Below, piece by piece: positions 33,501 through 40,662 of a stretch of 64,000 bases of DNA. The notes beneath the pieces are model-generated. The model searched no databases. It saw only the letters and a program-made list of their open reading frames with translations, and had not been told where the DNA came from. The stretch covers positions 930,001 through 994,000 of the forward strand of contig CAXXOH010000003.1 of the NCBI GenBank assembly GCA_963675185.2. The letters run 5' to 3'. The stretch is from Ilyobacter_A sp963675185 (GTDB taxonomy: Bacteria; Fusobacteriota; Fusobacteriia; Fusobacteriales; Fusobacteriaceae). The position numbers and the translations under genes were made by a program. The first letter of the stretch is position 1, and the number at the start of each line of letters is the position of its first letter.

Positions 33501-34836
33501 ATATTTGGTGTAAACTCCGAAATTGATGTAAAATAAAATATCAATAAGGAGGTACCACTCACATGTCATTCAAAGGGTTATTAGACAAACAAAAAGTACG
33601 TGAACTTATGCAAGAAGGGAAATTAAAGGATGTTTCCGATGTTCAGAATCTTCTTAAAGAGCAATTCAAGGATCTTATCGAAGAAATGCTTGAAGCTGAA
33701 TTAGATTATGAGTTAGGCTACAGCAAATATGATTATAAAAATAAAGATACCAACAATACGCGAAACGGCAAGCGCTCGAAGAAAGTTCTCTCCGACTACG
33801 GCAAAATTGAAATCGAAGTTCCACGTGATCGTTCCGGGGAGTTTGAACCAATTATCGTTAAGAAAAATCAGCGGGATGTTTCTAGTATTGACGACCAAGT
33901 AATAAGCATGTATGCTAAAGGTATGACTGTCAGAGATATTCAGGACCATCTGAATAATCTTTATGGCATCGATATTTCACCGACCATGATTTCGCAGATC
34001 ACTGATAAAATCATGCCGATCATCAAAGAATGGCAACAACGTCCTTTGGATAGAATTTACGCCCATGTTGTAATGGATGCTATCCATTACAAAGTTAGAC
34101 AGGATGGCAAAATCGTAAATAAAGCTGTTTACATAATTATTGGTATCAACCTTGATGGTATGAAAGAAGTCCTAGGAATGTGGGTCGGTGAAAATGAAAC
34201 AAGCAAATTTTGGTTAAAGGTTCTAAGTGATCTTCAGCATAGAGGTGTCGAAGATATTCTTATCGCATCGATTGATGGTCTAAATGGTTTCAAGGAAGCT
34301 ATAGAAGCAACATTCCCTAGAACAGAGGTGCAGCGTTGCATTGTACATATGATCCGTAATTCTACTCGTTATCTGTCTTACAAAGACCGAAAAACTTTTG
34401 TAACGGATCTCAAGCCAATTTATACAGCCATTGATGAAGAGGCAGCGTTGGACGCTCTTGCTAAGCTTGACGCAAAATGGAGCGAAAAATACTATATTGC
34501 AATAAAGCCATGGCGAGATCATTGGGACGAGATAGCTGTTATGTTTAAATATCCTAAAGAAATTCGAAAGTTAATCTATACGACAAATGCAATTGAAAGC
34601 TTCAACCGTCAACTGAGAAAAGTAACAAAGTCAAAGAGTATTTTCCCATCTGACGATTCATTGTTGAAGATGCTTTATCTAGCAATGATTGATATTACTA
34701 AGAAATGGAAAATTCGAGTTCGGGAATGGGCAAAAATTATAGGTCAATTAAGCATCTATTTCGAGGGACGTATTTAGTCCCTCGCCAATTCCATAGAAAA
34801 AATTTTGGACGGATACACCAATTTCTTGACAGACTC
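33490..34836 (+). mobile_element. Intact IS256-family insertion sequence (1347 bp)
   Basis: Bounded by imperfect inverted repeats. The left end GAGGGTGTAAAATATTTG and the right end (reverse complement) GAGTCTGTCAAGAAATTG continue into shared GTGTA, with 17 of 23 positions matching. The element is flanked by an exact 8-bp direct repeat, attaatct, at 33482-33489 and 34837-34844. It contains one uninterrupted transposase gene. Family identity follows from the transposase and the 8-bp duplication. Confidence 0.93.
33563..34777 (+). CDS. IS256-family transposase
   Basis: 404-residue mutator-type DDE transposase, full length. The catalytic triad is Asp172 (HVVMDAIHYKV), Asp238 (ASIDGLNGFKEA) and Glu345 (YTTNAIESFNRQLR). 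The QRCIVHMIRNS motif lies between them, and the N-terminal DNA-binding region contains TRNGKRSKKVLSDYG. The ribosome site is AAGGAGG. The stop codon lies in a hairpin (GAGGGAC/GTCCCTC). With intact termini and target duplication the element is probably active or recently so. Confidence 0.95.
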   Translation: MSFKGLLDKQKVRELMQEGKLKDVSDVQNLLKEQFKDLIEEMLEAELDYELGYSKYDYKNKDTNNTRNGKRSKKVLSDYGKIEIEVPRDRSGEFEPIIVKKNQRDVSSIDDQVISMYAKGMTVRDIQDHLNNLYGIDISPTMISQITDKIMPIIKEWQQRPLDRIYAHVVMDAIHYKVRQDGKIVNKAVYIIIGINLDGMKEVLGMWVGENETSKFWLKVLSDLQHRGVEDILIASIDGLNGFKEAIEATFPRTEVQRCIVHMIRNSTRYLSYKDRKTFVTDLKPIYTAIDEEAALDALAKLDAKWSEKYYIAIKPWRDHWDEIAVMFKYPKEIRKLIYTTNAIESFNRQLRKVTKSKSIFPSDDSLLKMLYLAMIDITKKWKIRVREWAKIIGQLSIYFEGRI

Positions 34837-34844
34837 ATTAATCT

Positions 34845-35032
34845 TAAAAAAATCCTTAAAATATATTTAAAAAAACTCGGAAAAATCCTTTTATATTTTT
34901 CATCCAAAAAATTTAATAATAAAGCACTAAATGTATATTTATGGTTTGGATATAGTATACCTATACAACTTTAAATCCACTTATCACTCTCCAAGTTTTT
35001 ATAAATAGATTTTATTGAATTTATTTCACTGT
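34845..35032. other. AT-rich spacer between the IS and the micro-gene array
   Basis: No gene, palindrome or promoter was recognised here; it is the continuation of the host intergenic region split by the IS. Confidence 0.4.
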
Positions 35033-35091
35033 AAATAAAAAGATCTGTGATTTACCAGCTTAAAAACTCGCTGTGTGTCACAGATCTTTTA
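35033..35091 (-). terminator. Terminator of the micro-gene array
   Basis: Minus-strand AAAAGATCTGTGA and TCACAGATCTTTT form a thirteen-pair perfect stem around a 27-base loop with an inner CAGC/GCTG stem, then TTTTTATTT. It lies 60 bases after the last micro-gene, in the same direction. Confidence 0.88.
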
Positions 35092-35153
35092 TTCCTAATC
35101 GTTTCGTGTCCAAGTTAAAAATCACCTCTCCTAGCATTTTTTATAAATTTCTG

Positions 35154-35222
35154 CTATTTTTTTATGTATCCTGCCAATAGTGTTAATGCTGTTAGTGATA
35201 CTGTTCCTAATACTTCTGCCAT
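35154..35222 (-). CDS. Micro-gene copy 8 (last transcribed), 22-residue hydrophobic peptide
   Basis: The peptide starts MAEVLGTVS, continues with a Leu/Thr/Ala-rich core and ends AGYIKK. It differs from the other copies only by a TAG stop. GGAGG lies eight bases before the ATG. It ends where the repeat homology breaks, followed by the array terminator. Confidence 0.75.
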   Translation of the reverse strand: MAEVLGTVSLTALTLLAGYIKK

Positions 35223-35268
35223 CTTCTACACCTCCATCTTTTCCTTATATTTGGTTTTTACATTTTAC

Positions 35269-35337
35269 TTATTTTTTTATGTATCCTGCCAATAGTGTTA
35301 ATGCTGTTAGTGATACTGTTCCTAATACTTCTGCCAT
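35269..35337 (-). CDS. Micro-gene copy 7, 22-residue hydrophobic peptide
   Basis: Codon-for-codon identical to copies 2-6, with TAA stop and GGAGGTGTAAAAG before the ATG. The spacer to copy 8 has the array's only C variant (TGTAAAAACC in place of TATAAAAACC on the minus strand). Confidence 0.75.
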   Translation of the reverse strand: MAEVLGTVSLTALTLLAGYIKK

Positions 35338-35383
35338 CTTTTACACCTCCATCTTTTCCTTATATTTGGTTTTTATATTTTAC

Positions 35384-35452
35384 TTATTTTTTTATGTATC
35401 CTGCCAATAGTGTTAATGCTGTTAGTGATACTGTTCCTAATACTTCTGCCAT
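35384..35452 (-). CDS. Micro-gene copy 6, 22-residue hydrophobic peptide
   Basis: Identical coding sequence to copies 2-5 and 7; the ribosome-site spacer is the GTAGAAG variant. Confidence 0.75.
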   Translation of the reverse strand: MAEVLGTVSLTALTLLAGYIKK

Positions 35453-35498
35453 CTTCTACACCTCCATCTTTTCCTTATATTTGGTTTTTATATTTTAC

Positions 35499-35567
35499 TT
35501 ATTTTTTTATGTATCCTGCCAATAGTGTTAATGCTGTTAGTGATACTGTTCCTAATACTTCTGCCAT
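35499..35567 (-). CDS. Micro-gene copy 5, 22-residue hydrophobic peptide
   Basis: Identical coding sequence to its neighbours; the ribosome-site spacer is the GTAAAAG variant. Confidence 0.75.
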   Translation of the reverse strand: MAEVLGTVSLTALTLLAGYIKK

Positions 35568-35613
35568 CTTTTACACCTCCATCTTTTCCTTATATTTGGT
35601 TTTTATATTTTAC

Positions 35614-35682
35614 TTATTTTTTTATGTATCCTGCCAATAGTGTTAATGCTGTTAGTGATACTGTTCCTAATACTTCTGCCAT
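35614..35682 (-). CDS. Micro-gene copy 4, 22-residue hydrophobic peptide
   Basis: Identical coding sequence; GTAAAAG spacer variant. Unit and spacer match copy 5 exactly, so one arose by direct duplication. Confidence 0.75.
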   Translation of the reverse strand: MAEVLGTVSLTALTLLAGYIKK

Positions 35683-35728
35683 CTTTTACACCTCCATCTT
35701 TTCCTTATATTTGGTTTTTATATTTTAC

Positions 35729-35797
35729 TTATTTTTTTATGTATCCTGCCAATAGTGTTAATGCTGTTAGTGATACTGTTCCTAATACTTCTGCCAT
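35729..35797 (-). CDS. Micro-gene copy 3, 22-residue hydrophobic peptide
   Basis: Identical coding sequence; GTAGAAG spacer variant. Confidence 0.75.
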   Translation of the reverse strand: MAEVLGTVSLTALTLLAGYIKK

Positions 35798-35843
35798 CTT
35801 CTACACCTCCATCTTTTCCTTATATTTGGTTTTTATATTTTAC

Positions 35844-35912
35844 TTATTTTTTTATGTATCCTGCCAATAGTGTTAATGCTGTTAGTGATACTGTTCCTAA
35901 TACTTCTGCCAT
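35844..35912 (-). CDS. Micro-gene copy 2, 22-residue hydrophobic peptide
   Basis: Identical coding sequence; GTAAAAG spacer variant. Like all units but the first, its ribosome site is also part of a three-codon frame (ATG GAG GTG TAA) just upstream. Confidence 0.75.
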   Translation of the reverse strand: MAEVLGTVSLTALTLLAGYIKK

Positions 35913-35958
35913 CTTTTACACCTCCATCTTTTCCTTATATTTGGTTTTTATATTTTAC

Positions 35959-36027
35959 TTATTTTTTTATGTATCCTGCCAATAGTGTTAATGCTGTTAG
36001 TGATACTGTTCCTAAGATTTCTGTCAT
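35959..36027 (-). CDS. Micro-gene copy 1 (first transcribed), diverged N-terminus
   Basis: The peptide starts MTEILGTVS and is otherwise the same as the other copies, so Ala2 to Thr and Val4 to Ile are the only changes, both conservative. GGAGG lies eight bases before the ATG. The 5' untranslated leader is about 40 bases. The peptide has one acidic residue near the start, a run of about 17 apolar or small residues, Tyr19 and two C-terminal lysines. T7, T11, T14 and G18 fall on one helical face. This fits a short membrane-active or membrane-spanning helix; no homologue is recognised. Confidence 0.78.
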   Translation of the reverse strand: MTEILGTVSLTALTLLAGYIKK

Positions 36028-36074
36028 CTTTTACACCTCCAAAATACTTTATATTTATCTCTCTTTTCAATCCT

Positions 36075-36103
36075 ATTATATCCGTTAAAGCCAGTAAAGT
36101 CAA
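36075..36103 (-). promoter_or_regulatory. Consensus promoter of the micro-gene array
   Basis: Minus-strand TTGACT (36098-36103), a 17-base spacer and TATAAT (36075-36080). The predicted start is near 36068. This is one of the best sigma-70 matches in the window and is comparable to the str operon promoter. Confidence 0.85.
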
Positions 36104-36436
36104 CGGGTCTGGACGATCAAACTTTATCTAGCAAAAAGTTGCTTTATTGATCAATTTTAGTTTTTTTTATTTTGAAGACTCTTTTTTGAGTTGAAATTTG
36201 ATAATATTTTTGATATATTTTGTCACTATGATGCCGCTGTACTAAATTAGGTGTCTTTTTTTTTAGAAATGTACTAAAATTGACTCTGAACGAACTTTAT
36301 ATTTACAGAGATTTTTTTTTTAATTTTTCTATATATTTCATATACGTTCTCGTTAACGCACTATTTAGCTAAGGTTTTAAAGGAATTCTTATTTAAAAAA
36401 ATTTTTTTGAAGAAACATATGGGTAAAATATTATTC
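36104..36436. other. AT-rich gap upstream of the micro-gene array
   Basis: About 330 bases with long T-runs and no reading frame with a ribosome site. Nothing beyond the array promoter to the left and the rplQ terminator to the right was recognised. Confidence 0.4.
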
Positions 36437-36470
36437 AAAAAAATAAAAAAGAGGCATTTAAGCCTCTTTT
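36437..36470 (-). terminator. Terminator of the alpha operon
   Basis: Minus-strand AAAAGAGGC and GCCTCTTTT pair around a six-base loop, followed by a T-rich tract, five bases after the rplQ stop. Confidence 0.88.
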
Positions 36471-36474
36471 GTTG

Positions 36475-36825
36475 TTATACTAATTCGATGATAGCTAGTT
36501 CTGCTGAGTCACCTTTTCTAACACCAGTTTTTAATATTCTAGTGTATCCACCGTTTCTCTCAGTGTATTTAGGTGCGATTTCACCAAACAGTTTTGCAAC
36601 TGTTGCTTCATCTCTTAGGAAAGCAAACGCTCTTCTTCTAGCAGCGATATCGCCTTTTTTTCCTAAAGTAACCATTCTTTCAGCAAATTTTCTAAGCTCT
36701 TTTGCTCTAGTAACAGTTGTTTCGATTCTATCTTCTTTTAATAAAGATATAGTTAGGTTCATAAGCATCGCTTTTCTATGCTCGCTTCTTCTACCTAATT
36801 TTCTATATGATTTATTGTGATTCAT
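36475..36825 (-). CDS. rplQ: 50S ribosomal protein L17
   Basis: 116 residues with the signature RKLGRRSEHRKAMLMNLTISLLKEDRIETTVTRAKELRKFAERMVTLGKKGD. It is the last gene of the alpha operon, 24 bases after rpoA. Confidence 0.98.
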   Translation of the reverse strand: MNHNKSYRKLGRRSEHRKAMLMNLTISLLKEDRIETTVTRAKELRKFAERMVTLGKKGDIAARRRAFAFLRDEATVAKLFGEIAPKYTERNGGYTRILKTGVRKGDSAELAIIELV

Positions 36826-36849
36826 TATTAGGCTTCCTCCTTATATTAA

Positions 36850-37830
36850 TTATGCATCTGAAGAGTTTTGCGTTAAATCAAATCCCAATTCTTTCATTTT
36901 TTCTAGGATCTCATCCAGTGATTTCCTTCCTAGATTTTTGATTTTTAGAAGCTCGTTTAGACCAAGTCTTGACAGCTGACCAACCTCTTCTATGCCAGCT
37001 TTTTTAAGACAATTGAATGATCTAACAGTTAAGTCTAACTCTTCAATTTTCATATTCAGAACATCTCTTTCAGGTGAAGCAGCTTCTGCAGCTTCCTCCT
37101 CCTCTTCTTCTGCTCCAGTCCTTAAATGATCCATTCTATTCCCTAAGTCCAAGAACGGTTCCAGGTGGAATTTCAAAAGTTCTACTGCATATGAAATTGC
37201 ATCTCTAATATTTACGCTTCCGTCTGTTTCTACATTTAGGATTAATTTATCAAAGTTTGTTATCCTACCAACCATGGTATCCTCTACTTTGTAAGACACC
37301 TTTTTAATAGGAGTGTAGATTGCGTCAACAGCAATAAAGTCAACTGGCCAATCCTCTTTTTCTAAATCTTCAACTACTACAAATCCTTCACCAGTATCCA
37401 CTAAAAACTCCATATCTACTTCTCTGTCTGTAGTTACAGTGCAGATAACCTGTTCAGGATTAACTATCTCTATTTCTGGGTCAGGAACTATATCAGCTGC
37501 TGTTATTTCCTTTGGTCCTTTTACGGAAAGGGTCATTTTCTTCTCTCCAGGGACATCAGTTTTAACAACAATTTCTTTTATGTTTAAAACAATGTCTGTT
37601 ACAGCTTCTTTAATTCCTTCCACAACAGAAAATTCATTCAATACCCCCTCTATTCTCACAGCTTTTATTGCAGCTCCAGGAATAGAGGAAAGCAAAACTC
37701 TCCTCAAAGCATTTCCTATAGTGTTTCCATACCCTCTATAAAGAGGCTCCACTATATATTGACCTTTGAATTCACTTTCCTTCATCTCGGATATATTTAT
37801 ATTTCTAGCTATTTTTTCGATTTTCAACAT
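36850..37830 (-). CDS. rpoA: RNA polymerase alpha subunit
   Basis: 326 residues. The N-terminal assembly domain (about 1-230) contains YGNTIGNALRRVLLSSIPGAA. A strongly acidic linker (a run of Glu and Ala near 240-250) leads to the C-terminal UP-element and activator-binding domain with its helix-hairpin-helix (VGQLSRLGLNELLKIKNLGRKSLDEI). Length is standard. It is co-transcribed with rpsD and rplQ. Confidence 0.98.
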   Translation of the reverse strand: MLKIEKIARNINISEMKESEFKGQYIVEPLYRGYGNTIGNALRRVLLSSIPGAAIKAVRIEGVLNEFSVVEGIKEAVTDIVLNIKEIVVKTDVPGEKKMTLSVKGPKEITAADIVPDPEIEIVNPEQVICTVTTDREVDMEFLVDTGEGFVVVEDLEKEDWPVDFIAVDAIYTPIKKVSYKVEDTMVGRITNFDKLILNVETDGSVNIRDAISYAVELLKFHLEPFLDLGNRMDHLRTGAEEEEEEAAEAASPERDVLNMKIEELDLTVRSFNCLKKAGIEEVGQLSRLGLNELLKIKNLGRKSLDEILEKMKELGFDLTQNSSDA

Positions 37831-37858
37831 ATGCTCAACCCCTTATAATAAGGTTTCA

Positions 37859-38446
37859 TTATCTAGAGTAGAACTCTACGATTAGCGCCTCATTTAATTC
37901 AAAATCCAGGTCGTCTTTTGTTGGATTTTGTAACACTTTACCAGCAAAATTAGCTTTATCTAGTTCTAACCATGCAGGCGCAGTTGCTTCTTCAATAGCC
38001 TCCTTGATTAATGGAACATTTTTAGATTCTTCTTTAATAGAGAGTACGTCTCCCGCTTTTACTCTGTATGAAGCAATATCTACTTTTTTACCATTTACTA
38101 AGATATGTCCGTGAGCAACAATTTGTCTAGATTGTCTTCTTGTTTTAACAAAACCTAATCTGTAAACAACGTTGTCCAATCTTGACTCTAGGTATTGAAT
38201 TAAGTTGTATCCAGTTACCCCGTCTTTTTTATTTGCTTCTTCATATAGTTTTCTAAATTGCTTTTCCATTACTCCGTATATAAATTTAGCTTTTTGTTTC
38301 TCTCTCAACTGAATCGCGTACTCAGTTAATTTAGTGTTTGCGTTAGGTCTTGGACCTCTGTTTGATTTTTTATTTATCCCTAAGACAGCTGGATCTATTC
38401 CAAGCGCCCTACATCTCTTTAAAACAGGCTGTTTATTAATTGCCAT
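37859..38446 (-). CDS. rpsD: 30S ribosomal protein S4
   Basis: 195 residues. The S4 RNA-binding domain is LESRLDNVVYRLGFVKTRRQSRQIVAHGHILVNGKKVDI. S4 is a primary 16S binder and in several bacteria represses its own operon; a structured gap before rpsM is a possible target. It lies between rpsK and rpoA. Confidence 0.98.
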   Translation of the reverse strand: MAINKQPVLKRCRALGIDPAVLGINKKSNRGPRPNANTKLTEYAIQLREKQKAKFIYGVMEKQFRKLYEEANKKDGVTGYNLIQYLESRLDNVVYRLGFVKTRRQSRQIVAHGHILVNGKKVDIASYRVKAGDVLSIKEESKNVPLIKEAIEEATAPAWLELDKANFAGKVLQNPTKDDLDFELNEALIVEFYSR

Positions 38447-38505
38447 TTTACTCTGATTCCTCCTTTTTAAGTTTTAAAAACCGGTATGTTCTCAAAAATT
38501 AGCTA

Positions 38506-38898
38506 CTACACTCTTCTTCTTTTTGGCGGTCTACATCCGTTATGCGGAACTGGTGTTACATCAGTGATTTTTGTAACTTCTAAACCAGCAGCTTGTAGAG
38601 ATCTGATAGTAGCCTCTCTTCCAGAACCAGGTCCTTTAACTTTTACTTCTACCTTTTTCATCCCGTTTTCAATTGCAACTTGTGCTGCTTGCTCTGCTGC
38701 GATTTGAGCAGCAAAAGGAGTCCCCTTTTTAGTTCCTTTAAATCCTGAAGTACCACCTGATTTCCAAGTAACTACTTTTCCATCATTATCGGTAATTGAA
38801 ACGATTGTGTTGTTAAAAGTCGAATATATATGAGCAACCCCAACTGGGATATTTTTTAATTTTTTCTTTTTAGTACTAGCTACTCTTTTTTTAGCCAA
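38506..38898 (-). CDS. rpsK: 30S ribosomal protein S11
   Basis: 130 residues. VAHIYSTFNNTIVSITDNDGKVVTWKSGG and the C-terminal ITDVTPVPHNGCRPPKRRRV are the family hallmarks. Platform protein; it follows rpsM by 37 bases. Confidence 0.98.
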   Translation of the reverse strand: MAKKRVASTKKKKLKNIPVGVAHIYSTFNNTIVSITDNDGKVVTWKSGGTSGFKGTKKGTPFAAQIAAEQAAQVAIENGMKKVEVKVKGPGSGREATIRSLQAAGLEVTKITDVTPVPHNGCRPPKRRRV

Positions 38899-38935
38899 GT
38901 CCAGCTACCTCCTTACATTTATATGATTTTAGACA

Positions 38936-39292
38936 TTATTTTTTTATAGGTCTTTTAGGTCCTTTAACAGTTCTAGCGTTTGTTTTAGATTTTTGACCTC
39001 TTACAGGTAGGTTCATTTTGTGTCTTAGACCTCTGTAGCATCTTATATCCATAAGTCTTTTTATGTTAAGTCTTACTTCTTTTTTAAGATCCCCTTCTAC
39101 CTTTAATTTGCCAACAATTCCTCTAATTGCCGCTACTTCATCTTCCGTTAAATCTTTTACTCTTGTGTCAAAGTCAACCCCTGCTTCTTTCAATATATCT
39201 TGAGCAGTTGGTCTTCCAATTCCATAAATGTAAGTTAATGCAATTTCTACTCTTTTATTTCTTGGAATGTCTACTCCTGCTATTCTTGCCAA
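38936..39292 (-). CDS. rpsM: 30S ribosomal protein S13
   Basis: 118 residues, MARIAGVDIPRNKRVEIALTYIYGIG at the start and GLRHKMNLPVRGQKSKTNARTVKGPKRPIKK at the end. Head protein that contacts the 50S subunit. It is first after a 124-base structured gap and preceded by AAGGAGG. Confidence 0.98.
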   Translation of the reverse strand: MARIAGVDIPRNKRVEIALTYIYGIGRPTAQDILKEAGVDFDTRVKDLTEDEVAAIRGIVGKLKVEGDLKKEVRLNIKRLMDIRCYRGLRHKMNLPVRGQKSKTNARTVKGPKRPIKK

Positions 39293-39416
39293 CTTAGATT
39301 TCCTCCTTATACGTTATATATATCGCTTGGTATAGTAACCAGCTAAACACTTTCCTCGATATGCCCTTTTTTCAAAAGGAATCGGCCCTACGGCACAACA
39401 TATCTTTACAGCAAAC
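39293..39416 (-). promoter_or_regulatory. Structured leader before rpsM, candidate S4 control region
   Basis: The gap before rpsM is much longer than neighbouring gaps and relatively GC-rich. GCTGGT can pair with ACCAAGC around TACTAT (one bulge), and an upstream CC/GG-rich part (GGGCCGATTCC, GGGCATATCGAGGA) offers alternative pairings. In E. coli the S4-binding pseudoknot occupies the same place; no sequence match is claimed. Confidence 0.35.
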
Positions 39417-39530
39417 TTATCCTTGAACTTGTTTGTGTTTTGGGTTATCACAGATCACTCTGATTTTCCCATGTCTTTTGATTACTTTGCATTTGTCGCA
39501 AATTGGTTTAACAGATGCTCTGACCTTCAT
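39417..39530 (-). CDS. rpmJ: 50S ribosomal protein L36
   Basis: 37 residues, MKVRASVKPICDKCKVIKR at the start. It is the zinc-binding form with C-X2-C, then C-X4-H near the end (CDNPKHKQ). It lies between infA and rpsM in the usual order, with GGAGG upstream. Too short to be found by simple length cut-offs. Confidence 0.96.
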   Translation of the reverse strand: MKVRASVKPICDKCKVIKRHGKIRVICDNPKHKQVQG

Positions 39531-39548
39531 TCTTCCTCCCTCCTTTTC

Positions 39549-39767
39549 TTATTTCTTTCTGTAAACTATTCTTCCTCTTGAAAGATCATAAGGCGACACT
39601 TGTACAATTACCTTATCACCAGGAAGTATTTTAATGTAGTTCATTCTCATTTTACCAGAAATATGTCCTAATACTACGTGTCCATTTTCTAGTTCAACTC
39701 TGAACATTGCATTTGGTAAAGCTTCTAAAATAGTACCTTCTAATTCTATTACATCTTTTTTTGCCAT
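39549..39767 (-). CDS. infA: Translation initiation factor IF-1
   Basis: 72-residue OB-fold protein: KKDVIELEGTILEALPNAMFRVELENGHVVLGHISGKMRMNYIKILPGDKV. Binds the 30S A site. An internal promoter lies just upstream (39802-39830), so infA may be made independently of secY-adk-map. Confidence 0.98.
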   Translation of the reverse strand: MAKKDVIELEGTILEALPNAMFRVELENGHVVLGHISGKMRMNYIKILPGDKVIVQVSPYDLSRGRIVYRKK

Positions 39768-39801
39768 AGTTCCCCCTCGAACCGCACAAAATAACTTATT
39801 A

Positions 39802-39830
39802 AGTCTATCACTTTTTTCACAAAAAGTCTA
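39802..39830 (-). promoter_or_regulatory. Internal promoter before infA
   Basis: Minus-strand TAGACT (39825-39830), a 17-base spacer and TAGACT (39802-39807), in a 102-base gap after map. Confidence 0.45.
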
Positions 39831-39869
39831 GTTTTTTTTGCCGAAAACACCAACACTGAATCTATAAAA

Positions 39870-40640
39870 TTATTCGCCGTTACTAAGTATAACGGGCTTT
39901 CCATCTATAACTGCAACCGAGTGCTCAAAATGGGCCGATCTCTTTCCGTCTTTGGTAACGGCAGTCCATCCGTCAGCTAGCACTTTTACCTTGTAGCTGC
40001 CTTCATTTACCATGGGTTCTATAGCCAGTACCATGCCGTCTTCTATCCTAAACCCTCTGCCCTTTCTCCCAAAATTAGGAACCATCGGATCTTCGTGCAT
40101 CGCCTTCCCAACACCGTGGCCGCAAAAATCCCTCACAACTGTAAATCCATTGGATTCAACGTATTTTTGTATTGCGTATCCCACATCTCCCAGTCTGTTG
40201 CCAACTCTGCACTCCTCTATCCCTATATCTCTAGCTTTTTTAGTTACCTCTAATAGTCTCTTCGCATTTTCATCTATATTTCCTACAGGATATGTTATGG
40301 CCGAATCTCCAAAATATCCGTTTAGGTTGGTGACCACGTCTATGCTGACAATGTCACCATCATTGAGTATTATCTCCTTGCTGGGTATTCCGTGCACCAC
40401 TCCGTCGTTTACAGAGATACATGATGCTGCCGGATACGGGTTCCCGTATTCCGCACCCACGCCTATAGTGGCTGGTATAGCGCCCTTACTTCTTATATAG
40501 TCTTCTATTATCTTGTCTATTTCCAAAGTAGATATTCCCGGTTTGATATATCCAGGTAGGACGTCGCTATAGAGGTCGAAGATTATCTTATTTGCCTTCC
40601 TTATTCTCTCTATTTCCGCCTTTGTTTTATATATTATCAT
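39870..40640 (-). CDS. map: Methionine aminopeptidase, type I
   Basis: 256-residue dinuclear metalloprotease that removes the initiator methionine. Metal ligands are in DIVSIDVVTNLNGYFGDSAITYPV (two Asp), GHGVGKAMHEDP (His) and LAIEPMVNEG (Glu), with a final Glu in HFEHSVAV. The N-terminal zinc-finger extension of some relatives is absent. It lies 22 bases after adk. Confidence 0.97.
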   Translation of the reverse strand: MIIYKTKAEIERIRKANKIIFDLYSDVLPGYIKPGISTLEIDKIIEDYIRSKGAIPATIGVGAEYGNPYPAASCISVNDGVVHGIPSKEIILNDGDIVSIDVVTNLNGYFGDSAITYPVGNIDENAKRLLEVTKKARDIGIEECRVGNRLGDVGYAIQKYVESNGFTVVRDFCGHGVGKAMHEDPMVPNFGRKGRGFRIEDGMVLAIEPMVNEGSYKVKVLADGWTAVTKDGKRSAHFEHSVAVIDGKPVILSNGE

Positions 40641-40662
40641 ATCGGCCTTCCTTCTTCTGAAA

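Larger units (their letters stand above)
35154..36040 (-). repeat. Tandem array of eight 115-bp units, each a translated micro-gene
   Basis: Eight units repeat with an exact period of 115 bases. On the minus strand each holds GGAGGTGTARAAG then ATG, a 22-codon frame, a stop and a 46-base spacer. Units differ at only a few positions (A/G in the ribosome-site spacer, one C/T in the leftmost spacer, and codon changes in the first transcribed unit). A consensus promoter lies at the right end and a strong terminator at the left, so the array is a single transcription unit. Near-identity at silent and spacer positions points to recent expansion or gene conversion. Confidence 0.9.

Noticed and set aside
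35154..36040. CRISPR array
   Set aside because: The 115-bp units are repeated in full with no unique spacers, and no cas genes are nearby.
35180..36088. Overlapping 76-residue plus-strand frames repeated through the tandem array
   Set aside because: They have no ribosome site or promoter, run across unit borders because 115 is not a multiple of three, and are rich in Phe/Tyr/Ser from T-rich DNA. The minus strand has ribosome sites, promoter and terminator.
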